DNA of 25,801 nt from JANYCG01 sp031392945 (GTDB taxonomy: Bacteria > Pseudomonadota > Gammaproteobacteria > Burkholderiales > Burkholderiaceae_C), in contig JANMVT010000063.1 in NCBI GenBank assembly GCA_031392945.1, positions 1 through 25,801 on the forward strand, given 5' to 3'. Under the pieces are notes generated by a model. It was not told where the DNA came from and searched no databases. It was given only the letters and a program-made list of their open reading frames with translations. The translations under genes were made by a program, and so were the position numbers. Positions 16,601 to 24,654 of this stretch are shown in pieces; the first letter of the stretch is position 1, and each line of letters starts with the position of its first letter.

Positions 16601-19600
16601 TGAGGAACACGTTGTAGAGCGGGATGCCAATCCGCAAGGAACCGATGACCTTGACCGTTTCATCCGTCTCAAGGGCGCCTTGTGCGGATGCTTCGAAGGC
16701 CAGTTCAGTGACAGGCCGGGTAGCCTGCAACGCGTCCTGGGCTGAGGATGTGCCAAACGCGGATGGCACAGCGTCCAGGGCCGCCAGCGGGGCGCGGCCA
16801 GATTCGGCCGGCAGGAGGCCGGACTGGGGCACAAATTCAAGTGGCGATGACGAGGTTGAAAACGCCTCCGGCATGGTGAATCCGGTGGATTCAAACTCTG
16901 GCTCCACCTGCTTTGCCTCGCCGCCAAAATCGATGTCATCCAGGCCCATGTGGGCGGACTCGGGAGTGGTCAGGGCCGGTTTCCCGTCGTCGTACTGGCC
17001 AACGGACGGCATCGGCGACAACATGTCGAACATCGATGTGGTCTCGAACTCGGGATGCTGCAGCGCGGGCTGTTGCGCGGGATTCCCGAACATCGCCGTG
17101 TTCTGGAATTCGATGCCATCAGCTGCCCCATCGTGCGGCAGGGCAGTCTCTGCGGCGTGTGCGGCCAAAGGCAGCGGCGACGTTTCTTCGGGCTGAACCG
17201 CCCCCGGGTAGACTACGGCCACCACCTTGTTTTCGAGCCGCAAGGCGTCGGCGGCCTGGATGAAGCCCTGGGCTTGCCAGCCGGCATCGGTCCGCGCGGC
17301 GATGTGCGACACCCATTTGCCGAAACCGGCCATCGCGTTGGACGACAGGCTGATCAAAGCCTCGCTGGCCGGTTTTTGCTCGGCGAGCCAACTGTTGAGC
17401 AATTGCTCCATCGACCAGGCGGCTTCGCCGAACTCGTTGAGTCCGACCATTCTGGAGCTGCCCTTGAGGGTGTGGAAGGCGCGGCGCAAGGTGGTCTGCT
17501 CGCCCAGGTCGGACGGGTTCGCCGCCAGCGCTTTGACCGCCTGCAGGCCGTTTTGCACCACTTCACCGGCTTCTTCCAGGAAGATTTCCCGAATCTCGGC
17601 TTCGTCATCGTCCAAAACCGCAGGCTCGGGCGCGCTGACAGATAGTGCCGCTGCAGCCGCGATTGCCGCTGTGGCCAAAGCCGCTGCCTCAACCGGAACA
17701 GCAACCGGAACCGCAGCAGCGACGCTGGCGGGCGCACTCGCAGCCAACGGCGCGAGGTCTGGCGCAATTGACGACGCAATGGCAGGCGCAACTGCGGCTT
17801 GGAGTGCCGATGCGGCAGCCGGCGCCAGTTCGGGCGCCTTGGGAGCGGGCGTGGGTGGCGCCACTTTCTCGCGCCCCATGACCGGTTTGAATTCGCCGCC
17901 GGCTTCGTCGTAGATGAAGAGATTCTTCGCCATCGAGCGCTGGTAGCTGAGCATGTCGATCAAAAAGCCGACCGCGCCGATGCTGCTGCCCAATTTTTCG
18001 AAGCTGGCGGCTGTGGCCGGCCCTTCGACGACCTCGTCAATCAGGAGTTTTTCCACACTGTCGCGCATGCGCAGCATGGCGGTGGAGGCTTGATCCAGGC
18101 CGAGCACTGAAAACACGCCGCGCATTTGCGCCAACTGGCTGGGCACTTCGTGCAGGGGCGTTTTGTCTTTTGGATTGCGGAAGAACTGGTCCAGCGATTT
18201 TTCGGCTTCGCCCAGGGTGGTGCGCAATTCGTCGACCACGCTGCCCATGGTCTGGCGGTCGCTCACGCGACGGTATAGATCCTCCACCCAGCTTTCCAGC
18301 GGCTCGGGCTGTCCGCCGGCGCTCACATGGTCCAGCCGCTGGGCCAGGCGCACGCTGCGCGCGGCCATTTGAGATTCGGTCGGATCCATGTCCTCGTAGG
18401 CGGCTTCAAGGTACAACACCGCAGTGGCGATTTCCATCGCGACTGGCGTGCTGGGCGGCTCGCCGGATTTGGTGGTCAGATCGACGGCGCGGGTCAGGGC
18501 CCGCGCCAGTTCGCCGCTTTCAGGGTGCAGTTTGAGTATCGATTCGGCGACAGCGCCAAACTGGTCGGAGACGACTTTGAGGCGATTGGTGTCGCCTCCG
18601 GCCAGCGCCGACCAGGTTTCGGTAGCGGTGGCGATGCGTTTGCGCACCTGCACCAGCACGGCCGGATCGAACCGGCCGAACTGCGGTGTGTCGTAATTGA
18701 ACGGTTTGGTGCGCAGCAAGTGGTAAGCACGGCGAACCGCCGCCAGCACCGGCGAGTCCACGTCGTGCGCGGGTGCCGCCTGGGCGCAGAAAAACAGCAA
18801 ATCCTGCGTCAGCCGGTCCGAGACGGACGTGTCGCCCTTCGCCAGCGTGGCGTATTGCATCAGCACCCGCGTGGCGCCGCGCTTGGCGTAGATGTCGGTG
18901 AGGCAAAGCCCCTTTGAATTGGCCTCGAAAAACGCAGCGCAGACTTTCCAGAAGACCCGCGCCTCCAGCGTGGTTTGTGTGGCCGCCAACCCCAAAGACA
19001 GGTCGCGCAGCAGGCCGGCCGCAGCAACATCGCCGCCCTTGACCAGCCTCAGCACGGACTGGTCGAACAGGGCGCGAACGCTGGGGTCATACTGCAGCGG
19101 CGCAACCGTCGCCGGGATGTCGGCGTCCACCCAAGTCCAGTCGATGGGCCACAAGTCCGCCGGATGCACCCGCTCGCCGCCAACCAGATCGATCACGTCG
19201 CGGTATTGGGGGAACAGGGCGACTGGCGAAGCCTGTTTTCCCTTGAGCACGCCCTCCAGGTATTCGGCCAGGGCGAAACTGGCCCGCTCCATCTTGCCGG
19301 CCGCCTCGTCACTGCACAGCTCGGGGCGTTGCACAAATTTCTGAGCCAATGCTTCCATCGCCCGCATGACCTTGGCGGGTGCGCTGAAACCGACCATCTC
19401 CAGCGCGCCGACGGCCTGGTGCAGCTGCTGGCGGGCGATTCGAAGCTGGCTGGCATCCAGCGCCGCAAGGTCGGAGCCGCGCGCCAGTTCGGCGTCGCGC
19501 ACAAAACGGCGCATGGCCTTGGTGGCGCCGTCCAGCGACTTCTTCAGCTCGTCGAGTACCCAGGCCAAAGGGCCAAGGTCATTGGCTGCCGGTTCGATTT

Positions 19601-19628
19601 CGTCAGTGGGTGCGGCGGTGGTTTGCAT
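13629..19628 (-). CDS. pilL: Chemosensory multi-HPt hybrid kinase PilL/ChpA
   Basis: This very large CheA-like kinase (1999 residues) belongs to the Chp system controlling type IV pili. The N-terminal half holds HPt-type domains. Canonical ones carry phospho-His at H719 (AFHTLKGSSRMVG), H1043 (AHSLSGSSATVG) and H1263 (LHTLKGSARLAG). Two earlier ones look degenerate: LHQAVGALEMVG at H70, and QLAQMRGVFSVLG, which lacks His. An Ala/Pro-rich linker covers about 590-665. The kinase core follows: dimerisation LVNQAGEVMITRARLEARL (about 1393), N-box LLRNSVAHGIE (about 1570), G1 DDGAGLD and G2 GRGIGMDVV (about 1663). Then come a CheW domain (about 1710-1840) and a REC domain with D1926 (VVLSDIEMPRMDG). 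Start ATG 19628 has AGGAG at 19640-19644; an upstream TTG at 19661 is rejected. It is the last gene of the cluster. Confidence 0.95.
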   Translation of the reverse strand: MQTTAAPTDEIEPAANDLGPLAWVLDELKKSLDGATKAMRRFVRDAELARGSDLAALDASQLRIARQQLHQAVGALEMVGFSAPAKVMRAMEALAQKFVQRPELCSDEAAGKMERASFALAEYLEGVLKGKQASPVALFPQYRDVIDLVGGERVHPADLWPIDWTWVDADIPATVAPLQYDPSVRALFDQSVLRLVKGGDVAAAGLLRDLSLGLAATQTTLEARVFWKVCAAFFEANSKGLCLTDIYAKRGATRVLMQYATLAKGDTSVSDRLTQDLLFFCAQAAPAHDVDSPVLAAVRRAYHLLRTKPFNYDTPQFGRFDPAVLVQVRKRIATATETWSALAGGDTNRLKVVSDQFGAVAESILKLHPESGELARALTRAVDLTTKSGEPPSTPVAMEIATAVLYLEAAYEDMDPTESQMAARSVRLAQRLDHVSAGGQPEPLESWVEDLYRRVSDRQTMGSVVDELRTTLGEAEKSLDQFFRNPKDKTPLHEVPSQLAQMRGVFSVLGLDQASTAMLRMRDSVEKLLIDEVVEGPATAASFEKLGSSIGAVGFLIDMLSYQRSMAKNLFIYDEAGGEFKPVMGREKVAPPTPAPKAPELAPAAASALQAAVAPAIASSIAPDLAPLAASAPASVAAAVPVAVPVEAAALATAAIAAAAALSVSAPEPAVLDDDEAEIREIFLEEAGEVVQNGLQAVKALAANPSDLGEQTTLRRAFHTLKGSSRMVGLNEFGEAAWSMEQLLNSWLAEQKPASEALISLSSNAMAGFGKWVSHIAARTDAGWQAQGFIQAADALRLENKVVAVVYPGAVQPEETSPLPLAAHAAETALPHDGAADGIEFQNTAMFGNPAQQPALQHPEFETTSMFDMLSPMPSVGQYDDGKPALTTPESAHMGLDDIDFGGEAKQVEPEFESTGFTMPEAFSTSSSPLEFVPQSGLLPAESGRAPLAALDAVPSAFGTSSAQDALQATRPVTELAFEASAQGALETDETVKVIGSLRIGIPLYNVFLNEADEWSRHLLTELGEWALELHQPLPDTAISLAHSLSGSSATVGFSALSDIARGLEQALQHIQLHRRGEPDHAQVFTDAAEDIRRLLHQFAAGFLKDADPQILDALKSIVETEFAGSRTGALEELDFSQPSGDLSAGRATDSDVVDLADVADVAAQSEAAHFAFSDGAVRAEATGAVASVAALPAATLNIAAATTILDSHDDDIDLTDALDADLFPIFEEEALELLPQLGGALRQWAARPDNLGARGESLRVLHTLKGSARLAGAMRLGEMTHRMESVIEQLGSEDLTAAQLDPLLTRFDDIQANFNALRNVPEQVFSLPETLKEPASAEVGASGIAAAPLAPAMAPADAAPIRIAPSSKALAPIRQLANQSVRVRSQMLDRLVNQAGEVMITRARLEARLDQMRSSMTDMSGNLDRLRLQLRDIEVQSESQMQSRMALAKESAQQFDPLEFDRFTRVQELTRMMAESVNDVATIQRNLQRTVEGTEDDLIAQGRQARELQRDLLRTRMVEFEGISERLYGVVRQAAKESGKQVKLDITGGSMDIDRSVLERMAPAFEHLLRNSVAHGIESPEARALAGKPAIGTITIDLAHQSNELSVNFSDDGAGLDLDRIRDKAVSSGVAPDARAMSDDEAANLIFLPGFSTAATVTEIAGRGIGMDVVRSEMTALGGRIEISTGRGKGTKFKLVLPLTTAVTQVVMLRLGDLVIGVPANLIEIVRRVPVAELEVAYTTSVFNYLGEAMPFYWAGALLQASSHSNEMITKNLPVSVFRSAGQRVAVHVDEILGNQEVVVKNLGPQLSRLPGLTGMSVLASGAVVLIYNPVALASVYGDQARALRLTAQQATGAASPALSGAAMPSMMAGVTQVPLIMVVDDSITVRRVAQRLLKREGYRVVMAADGLQALERLQDEKPTVVLSDIEMPRMDGFDLARNIRADANLKDLPIIMITSRIAEKHREHARDLGVDHYLGKPYSEDELLRLVRNYCAIAAEA

Positions 19629-19695
19629 TGATTCGTGCGCTCCTGCGAATGGCTTTGACAAACAGGTCGGGCTGGGTGCGGGCTCGTTGGGGTAT

Positions 19696-21984
19696 TCAGG
19701 CGATCTTGAAGCGCGACACCGACTGGCTCAACTCTTCGGCCATGCGCGACAGCTCGCGCACCTGGGACGCAGTGGCCTTGGTGCCCTCGCCAGTCTGCTC
19801 CGTTACGGCGAAAATGTTCTGGATGTTGCCCGCCACCACATTGGCCAGATTGGCCTCGCGCGAGGTGGAGTTGGAAATGTGCTGGATCAGTTCGGACAGG
19901 CGGCGCGACACCTGGTCGATCTCGGTCAGGGCCGTGCCCGCGTTGTCCGACAGCTTGGCCCCCTCGACCACGCCCTGGGTCGAGCGCTCCATGGCGGCGA
20001 CTGCGTCCTGGGTGTCGGTTTGAATCGCCTTCACCAGCGCTGAAATCTGGCGCGTCGCGTCGGCCGATCGCTCGGCCAGGCGCTGCACCTCTTCGGCCAC
20101 CACCGAGAAGCCGCGCCCGGCTTCGCCGGCGGACGCGGCCTGGATGGCGGCGTTGAGCGCCAGCACATTGGTCTGCTCAGTGATGTCGGAGATCAATTCC
20201 GTGATTTCACCGATCTCTTGCGACGACTCGCCCAGGCGTTTGATCCGCTTGGAGGTGTCCTGGATCTGGTCGCGGATCGCGTTCATGCCGCCGATGGCGT
20301 TTTGCACCGCCTGCAAGCCGGTTTCAGCTGCCATCAGTGACTGGCGCGCCACGGCGGCGGACTCTTGCGCCTGCGCGGACACGTCATTGATCCGGCTGGC
20401 CATGTCCACCACGGAGCGGCCGGTTTCACGGATCTCCAGCAATTGTTCGTTGGACGCCGCCAGCAGCTCGGTGGAGGTGGAATCCACATCGGACGTGGTT
20501 TGTGCCACGCGCGCCGCCGTGCGTTGCACGTTGGACACCAGGGAGCGCAACTCCTCAATGGTGTAGTTCACCGAGTCGGCGATGGCGCCGGTGATGTCTT
20601 CTGTCACCGTGGCTTCCTGGGTCAAATCACCTTCGGCCACCGACTGCAGCTCGTTCATCAAACGCAAAATGGCGGCCTGGTTGGCGTCGTTGACGCGTTT
20701 GGCTTCCTGCTCCTGGCGCTCGGCGTCGAGCCGTTGCGCCTCGGCAATGGCCTGGCGGTGGCGGCCGTCGAGCAACTGCACCCGCGTCAGGCCCCAAGCG
20801 CACAAAATGGCGAAGGCGGCGGCCAACACCAGCACCAGCACCAGCAGCGGGCTCAAACCGGCCCGCGTGCTCAGTTTGCCCTGCAGCGCCTCCAGGTCGC
20901 CGCGCATCGGCTCGCTGTCGGCGAGGATGGAGGTCTGCGCCTCGCGCGCGGAAACCATGCCCTGAAGATTGCCCAGAATGGTGCCGGCCTGGGTGCGCGT
21001 CTGTTCATAAAGTTTGATTAGGGCTTCAAGCTGCTCCTTGGTTTGCGGGTCTTTGGTCGGCGACAGGCGCAATTCCGCACTGCCCTGCAGCAGGCCCTGG
21101 GCGATCTCCTTGAACGAATTCAAATCCTTGCCGAGCAAAAACACCGCTTCGGCGCCCACGCCTTCAGCGGTCAGGAATTCGGTGGACGACTTGCCGATGC
21201 GTTGGGTCAACATCACCAGCTGGCCAGATGCTGAAATCTCTGAAGCTGGGGCGTTTTGCTGCAATTTGAGCGATGAGACGGCTTCGGCGATTTCCAGCAA
21301 ATCCGACGACTGGCGGTTGATCTGGCGCAGTGCGTTGTTGATTTGCGTCAAGATTTTCTGCTGGGCCATCACGGTGGCGGCGTTCTTCTCGGCGCGCTCC
21401 ACCATGGGCATGACCTTGTCCAGTTCCGGGCCGAAATCGCCGCTCAGGGCTGACAGGTTCAAATTGTCGTCGCCCGCCTTCAGGCCCCGCACCGCCTTGG
21501 CCAGCACGCCGGCGCTTTCTGCCACGGCCGGGAAGGCATCCTGTTGCCCGACCAAGGCTTGCGACGCCGATTTGGCCAGGCGTTGCGACTGCATCAGCGA
21601 CTGGCCGGCGGCGCTGAGCTGCTGCGCCACCCGGTTGGCCTGGCTCAAGACATAAAAGGTGACAAAGGCGAGGGCTAGCAGGGCCAGGCCCAGCAGCATG
21701 AACAGGGTTCGTTGATGCTGCGCGACAGTTTTGCTGCCCAAAACGGGAAGGGTAATCAGGTCGGTGGCCCCGGTCGGCGCCATCACCGAATCCGGCGCCG
21801 CGTCGCGGTTGGCCGGCGGCTCGGCGGCGACGGAATCCGGCAACAGGCCGGAATGCGTGTCCGCGTGCTCGGCCAGCAGCGGATCCACCGTGGCTTCCGG
21901 CATCGCAAGACTCACGCGCGAGTCCTGCTCGGAGTCTGGCGCCTTTTTCGAGAACGCGTTTTTCAGTTGGTCGACAAGGGACAT
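19696..21984 (-). CDS. pilJ: Type IV pilus chemoreceptor PilJ
   Basis: This 762-residue methyl-accepting receptor signals to the PilL/ChpA kinase through PilI. An N-terminal cytoplasmic stretch of about 90 residues rich in D/E/P/A precedes the first membrane helix (about 94-114). The periplasmic PilJ-type helical module (115-378, with SQRLAKSASQALVG and MLTQRIGKSSTEFL repeats) is followed by the second helix (about 379-399), HAMP and the cytoplasmic signalling hairpin. The conserved tip is ITEQTNVLALNAAIQAASAGEAGRGFSVVAEEV-type sequence. The pre-helix extension is longer than in Pseudomonas PilJ as I remember it. It ends 67 bases before pilL and starts 31 bases after pilI. No methyltransferase gene lies between pilJ and pilL. 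Confidence 0.95.
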   Translation of the reverse strand: MSLVDQLKNAFSKKAPDSEQDSRVSLAMPEATVDPLLAEHADTHSGLLPDSVAAEPPANRDAAPDSVMAPTGATDLITLPVLGSKTVAQHQRTLFMLLGLALLALAFVTFYVLSQANRVAQQLSAAGQSLMQSQRLAKSASQALVGQQDAFPAVAESAGVLAKAVRGLKAGDDNLNLSALSGDFGPELDKVMPMVERAEKNAATVMAQQKILTQINNALRQINRQSSDLLEIAEAVSSLKLQQNAPASEISASGQLVMLTQRIGKSSTEFLTAEGVGAEAVFLLGKDLNSFKEIAQGLLQGSAELRLSPTKDPQTKEQLEALIKLYEQTRTQAGTILGNLQGMVSAREAQTSILADSEPMRGDLEALQGKLSTRAGLSPLLVLVLVLAAAFAILCAWGLTRVQLLDGRHRQAIAEAQRLDAERQEQEAKRVNDANQAAILRLMNELQSVAEGDLTQEATVTEDITGAIADSVNYTIEELRSLVSNVQRTAARVAQTTSDVDSTSTELLAASNEQLLEIRETGRSVVDMASRINDVSAQAQESAAVARQSLMAAETGLQAVQNAIGGMNAIRDQIQDTSKRIKRLGESSQEIGEITELISDITEQTNVLALNAAIQAASAGEAGRGFSVVAEEVQRLAERSADATRQISALVKAIQTDTQDAVAAMERSTQGVVEGAKLSDNAGTALTEIDQVSRRLSELIQHISNSTSREANLANVVAGNIQNIFAVTEQTGEGTKATASQVRELSRMAEELSQSVSRFKIA

Positions 21985-22015
21985 GATTTGGCCTTAACTA
22001 GGGACTTCTAGGGAC

Positions 22016-22546
22016 TTAAGAACTGATGCTCAAAAACTGCGCAAGCTGGGACAGGGTCTGTAGATTGATCTCCTGCCACAACACGCCCTGGGCATCGGTG
22101 TAGCGGTTTCCGAAATAGCTGGGCGCGTCGGCCTGCGGCGGCGCCGAACTGGCAAACGCCTCGGCGTTGCGCAAACCTGCCAGACTGTCCACCAGCAGGG
22201 CGCAGTTGACTTCCAGCGCGGCATGGAAGGTGATGACGCTGGCCTCGGCAAGCGACTGCGCGGTGCGTGCAGGCAACTGACCGTCGGCGATGAAGCCGGC
22301 CAGGTCGACCACGCCATACAGGCCGCCGCGCAGATTCACCACGCCCGAGAACCAGTTGCGGCAATAGGGCACGGCCTGCAAATTGGCCAGCGGGAAGATC
22401 TCTCCCGACTGGACCAAAGGGAACAGGTAATTGCCCGCGCCGGCCTTGACCGCCAGCCAGGCGATGGATACGCCCTGTGTGCGCGCGGCCTGAAGTCGGG
22501 CCGCCAACCGGGTTTGAAGTTCTCTCAGTGCTGCGCGATTTGCCAT
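22016..22546 (-). CDS. pilI: CheW-like coupling protein PilI
   Basis: This 176-residue CheW-domain protein is expected to bridge the receptor PilJ and the kinase PilL in the Chp array. The family pattern includes LFPLVQSGEIFPLANLQAVPYCRNWFSGVVNLRGGLYGVVDLAGF, with the conserved N-L-R-G-x-x-x-x-V-x-D-L core. The C-terminus has WQEINLQTLSQLAQFL. ATG 22546 follows the pilH stop after 25 bases. The gap to pilJ holds a small direct repeat (ctagggactt twice, about 22000-22018 on the plus strand). Confidence 0.93.
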   Translation of the reverse strand: MANRAALRELQTRLAARLQAARTQGVSIAWLAVKAGAGNYLFPLVQSGEIFPLANLQAVPYCRNWFSGVVNLRGGLYGVVDLAGFIADGQLPARTAQSLAEASVITFHAALEVNCALLVDSLAGLRNAEAFASSAPPQADAPSYFGNRYTDAQGVLWQEINLQTLSQLAQFLSISS

Positions 22547-22571
22547 GGGTTGTGTGCTTTAGCCCGCCGCT

Positions 22572-22937
22572 TCAGCCCAGGGCCTTGATCTTGACCAGCA
22601 GCTCGGCCTCGTTCACCGGTTTGGTGATGTAGTCGCGCGCACCCTGGCGCATGCCCCAGACGCGGTCGGTCTCCAAATTCTTGCTGGTGCACATGATGAT
22701 GGGAATTGCGCTGTAGTCGGGCGTGCGGCTGATGGCGCGCGTCAGCTGGAAGCCGTTTTGCCCCGGCATCACTACGTCCATCAGGATCAGGTCGGGCTTC
22801 TCCTCGGCCAGGCGCTTGAAGGCGTCGTCGGCGCTTTGCGCAGTCTTGACTGCCATGCCGTTGCGTTGCAGCAGGTCAGTCAGGAACATCAGCTCGGTTT
22901 TGGAATCGTCAACGATCAGCACTTTTTGTACGGGCAT
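22572..22937 (-). CDS. pilH: Twitching-motility response regulator PilH
   Basis: This 121-residue single-domain CheY-like receiver begins MPVQKVLIVDDSKTE, with acidic residues D10/D11, phospho-acceptor D54 (LILMDVVMPGQNG), T84 (CTSK) and K106 (ITKPV). In Pseudomonas PilH opposes PilG and favours pilus retraction or damps signalling; a similar role is inferred here from order and sequence. Its ATG shares one base with the pilG stop (TGATG), so the two are translationally coupled. Confidence 0.94.
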   Translation of the reverse strand: MPVQKVLIVDDSKTELMFLTDLLQRNGMAVKTAQSADDAFKRLAEEKPDLILMDVVMPGQNGFQLTRAISRTPDYSAIPIIMCTSKNLETDRVWGMRQGARDYITKPVNEAELLVKIKALG

Positions 22938-23335
22938 CAGGCTACTCCTTGGATCAATGTGCCAAATTGCAGCACGGCCTGCAGCAACTGGTCTTTGGTG
23001 AACGGTTTGGTCAAATAGTCCTGGGCGCCGACCATACGCCCGCGCGCCTTGTCGAAAACGCCGTCTTTGGACGACAGCATGACCACCGGGACGCCGGCGA
23101 ATTTCGGGTTGCGCTTGATGATGGCGCAGGTTTGGTAGCCGTCCAGGCGCGGCATCAGGATGTCGCAGAATATGAGGTGCGGCTGGTAATCATTGACCTT
23201 GGCCAGGGCGTCGAACCCGTCCTCCGCCAGCATGACTTCGTGCCCCCCTTGCTTGAGGAAGATCTCGGCGCTGCGCCGGATGGTGTTGCTGTCGTCGATG
23301 ACCAGCACTTTGTAAGTGGACACTGTTGCATTCAC
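22937..23335 (-). CDS. pilG: Twitching-motility response regulator PilG
   Basis: This 132-residue single-domain receiver has KVLVIDDSNTIRRSAEIFL at the N-terminus, D14/D15, phospho-acceptor D58 (LIFCDILMPRLDGYQT), S88 and K110 (LTKPF). The YLTKPFTKDQLLQAV ending is PilG-like. In Pseudomonas PilG promotes pilus extension and cAMP signalling. The start is GTG 23333-23335, supported by GAGGAG at 23345-23350 nine bases upstream. The frame stays open to 23428, but that extension would translate the 17-bp tandem repeats and part of the rubA 3' region, so it is rejected. Confidence 0.92.
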   Translation of the reverse strand: MNATVSTYKVLVIDDSNTIRRSAEIFLKQGGHEVMLAEDGFDALAKVNDYQPHLIFCDILMPRLDGYQTCAIIKRNPKFAGVPVVMLSSKDGVFDKARGRMVGAQDYLTKPFTKDQLLQAVLQFGTLIQGVA

Positions 23336-23344
23336 AAGACGGTG

Positions 23345-23350
23345 CTCCTC
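23345..23350 (-). promoter_or_regulatory. Ribosome binding site of pilG
   Basis: GAGGAG on the minus strand lies nine bases before GTG 23335. It fixes the pilG start at GTG rather than a longer upstream form. Confidence 0.75.
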
Positions 23351-23401
23351 GGCGGCGGTTGTATTATGGCGGCGGTTGTTCAATAGCGGCGGTTGTTCAA
23401 T
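23351..23401. repeat. 17-bp tandem repeat, three units, between rubA and pilG
   Basis: Units on the plus strand are ggcggcggttgtattat (23351-23367), ggcggcggttgttcaat (23368-23384) and agcggcggttgttcaat (23385-23401). They fill most of the 96-base gap between the rubA stop and the pilG start and end exactly at the pilG ribosome binding site. Confidence 0.85.
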
Positions 23402-23431
23402 GGCGGATCTGGGCGCGGACGGCAGCAAAGC

Positions 23432-23605
23432 TCAAATCTGGACCATCTCGAAGTCTTCCTTGCGGGCACCGCATTCGGGGCATGTCCAGTTCATCGGCAC
23501 TTTGCTCCACGGGGTGCCTGGCGCGATGCCGTGATCGGGTGCGCCCGCATCTTCATCGTAAATCCAGCCACAAATCAAACACATCCAAGTTTTGGTATCA
23601 AGCAC
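23432..23605 (-). CDS. rubA: Rubredoxin
   Basis: This 57-residue small iron electron-transfer protein is encoded by a short gene. The two CxxC knuckles are CLICGWIYDE and CPECGARKEDFE, with PGTPWSKVPMNWTCPECG between; these are the four iron-ligand cysteines and the aromatic core of rubredoxins. The start is GTG 23603-23605; a stop codon two codons upstream (TAA-GCT-GTG) excludes a longer form, while ATG at codon 8 would remove the first seven residues. It is the first gene of the minus-strand run rubA-pilG-pilH-pilI-pilJ-pilL. From memory this neighbour pair is common in Burkholderiales; a functional link to pili is not established. Confidence 0.95.
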   Translation of the reverse strand: MLDTKTWMCLICGWIYDEDAGAPDHGIAPGTPWSKVPMNWTCPECGARKEDFEMVQI

Positions 23606-23721
23606 AGCTTAAGGGGCCTTCGAATAGAATGCAATCATTGTATAGAGCGGATCCCAGCCTGTTGCGCTGGAAGCAACGCAAGCTATGATATTTTGCCCGG
23701 GTCCGATCCGGGCCAGCCCCC
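23606..23721. promoter_or_regulatory. Divergent rubA/thiD-like promoter region
   Basis: These 116 bases separate divergent starts. On the minus strand TACAAT (plus 23637-23642) is a plausible -10 box for rubA, about 30 bases from its GTG. On the plus strand TATGAT (23684-23689) with a poor -35 TTGCGC (23662-23667, 16-base spacer) could serve the kinase-hemL pair. A dyad GTTGC (23661-23665) / GCAAC (23673-23677) lies between them and could be an operator. All are pattern matches only. Confidence 0.35.
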
Positions 23722-24654
23722 ATGTCCGCGCCCCCAATTCCCCCCGCCCTTGACGAAGACGACGACAACGATTCGCTGCACCCCGCCTGCGTCATGGTGT
23801 TCAACGCCAGCGACCCCAGCGGCGCTGGCGGCCTGTCCGCCGACGTGACCGCCATCGCATCGGTTGGGGCGCACGCGCTGCCGGTTGTGACCGGCGCCTA
23901 CGCCCGCGACACAGCCCAGATTGTTGAGCATTTCCCCTTTGACGACGAAGCCGTGGGGGACCAGGCGCGCACCATTCTGGAAGACGTGGCAGTGCAGGTT
24001 TTCAAGGTCGGATTTGTCGGCTCGCCGGAAAACCTGAGCGCCATCGCCGAGATCGCCAGCGACTACGCCGACGTGCCTTTAGTGGCTTACATGCCCGATC
24101 TTTCCTGGTGGTCCGAGCGCCAGATCGACGACTACCTGGACGCCTTCAAAGAGTTGTTGTTGCCCCAGACCACAGTGTTGGCAGGAAACCACAGTACCCT
24201 GTGGCGCTGGCTGCTCCCGGACTGGAGTGCCAGCAAAAGCCCGTCGGCCCGCGATATCGCACGCGCTGCCGAAAAGCTCGGCGTGCCCTACACCCTGGTC
24301 ACCGGCATCCCCTTGCCCGACCAATTCATCGACAACGTGCTGGCTTCGCCCCAGTCCGTGCTGGCGAGCGAAAAATACGAGCGCTTCGAAGCCATCTTCT
24401 GCGGCGCGGGCGACACCCTGTCGGCCGCGCTGGCGGCCATGCTGGCCACCGGCACGGCCTTGCCCGAAGCCGTCACCGAAGCCCTGGGTTACCTGGACCG
24501 CAGCCTCAACGCGGGTTTTCGCCCCGGCATGGGCCACGTCATTCCGGACCGCCTGTTCTGGGCCCAGGGCGATGACGACGATGACGACGACGCGGACAAC
24601 CACGACCCGGCCGACCTGCTTTTTGAGATGCCCGCCCATGACACCAAACATTGA
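23722..24654 (+). CDS. ThiD-like / ribokinase-superfamily kinase (divergent)
   Basis: This 310-residue kinase belongs to the phosphomethylpyrimidine kinase family (PF08543), usually annotated as hydroxymethylpyrimidine/phosphomethylpyrimidine kinase of thiamin synthesis. The N-terminal substrate motif NASDPSGAGGLSADV (28-42) resembles the ThiD GSDPSGGAGIQADL motif with shifts. The C-terminal anion-hole/catalytic motif is CGAGDTLSAALA (227-238). Classical ThiD has G-x-G-C here, whereas pyridoxal kinases and ribokinase have G-x-G-D. The usual DPVM and TPN-x-x-E motifs are replaced (MPDLSWW, AGNHSTL). An acidic N-terminal segment and a run of seven Asp (284-290) near the C-terminus are additional. 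The 3' end overlaps the hemL start by 17 bases. Substrate is uncertain, so no symbol is given. Confidence 0.85.
   Translation: MSAPPIPPALDEDDDNDSLHPACVMVFNASDPSGAGGLSADVTAIASVGAHALPVVTGAYARDTAQIVEHFPFDDEAVGDQARTILEDVAVQVFKVGFVGSPENLSAIAEIASDYADVPLVAYMPDLSWWSERQIDDYLDAFKELLLPQTTVLAGNHSTLWRWLLPDWSASKSPSARDIARAAEKLGVPYTLVTGIPLPDQFIDNVLASPQSVLASEKYERFEAIFCGAGDTLSAALAAMLATGTALPEAVTEALGYLDRSLNAGFRPGMGHVIPDRLFWAQGDDDDDDDADNHDPADLLFEMPAHDTKH

Noticed and set aside
23351..23401. CRISPR-like array
   Set aside because: The repeats are directly adjacent with no spacers, and there are no cas genes in the window.
23336..23428. Longer pilG form starting at 23428
   Set aside because: It would encode the 17-bp tandem repeats. 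GTG 23335 has a good ribosome binding site and gives a normal-length receiver.
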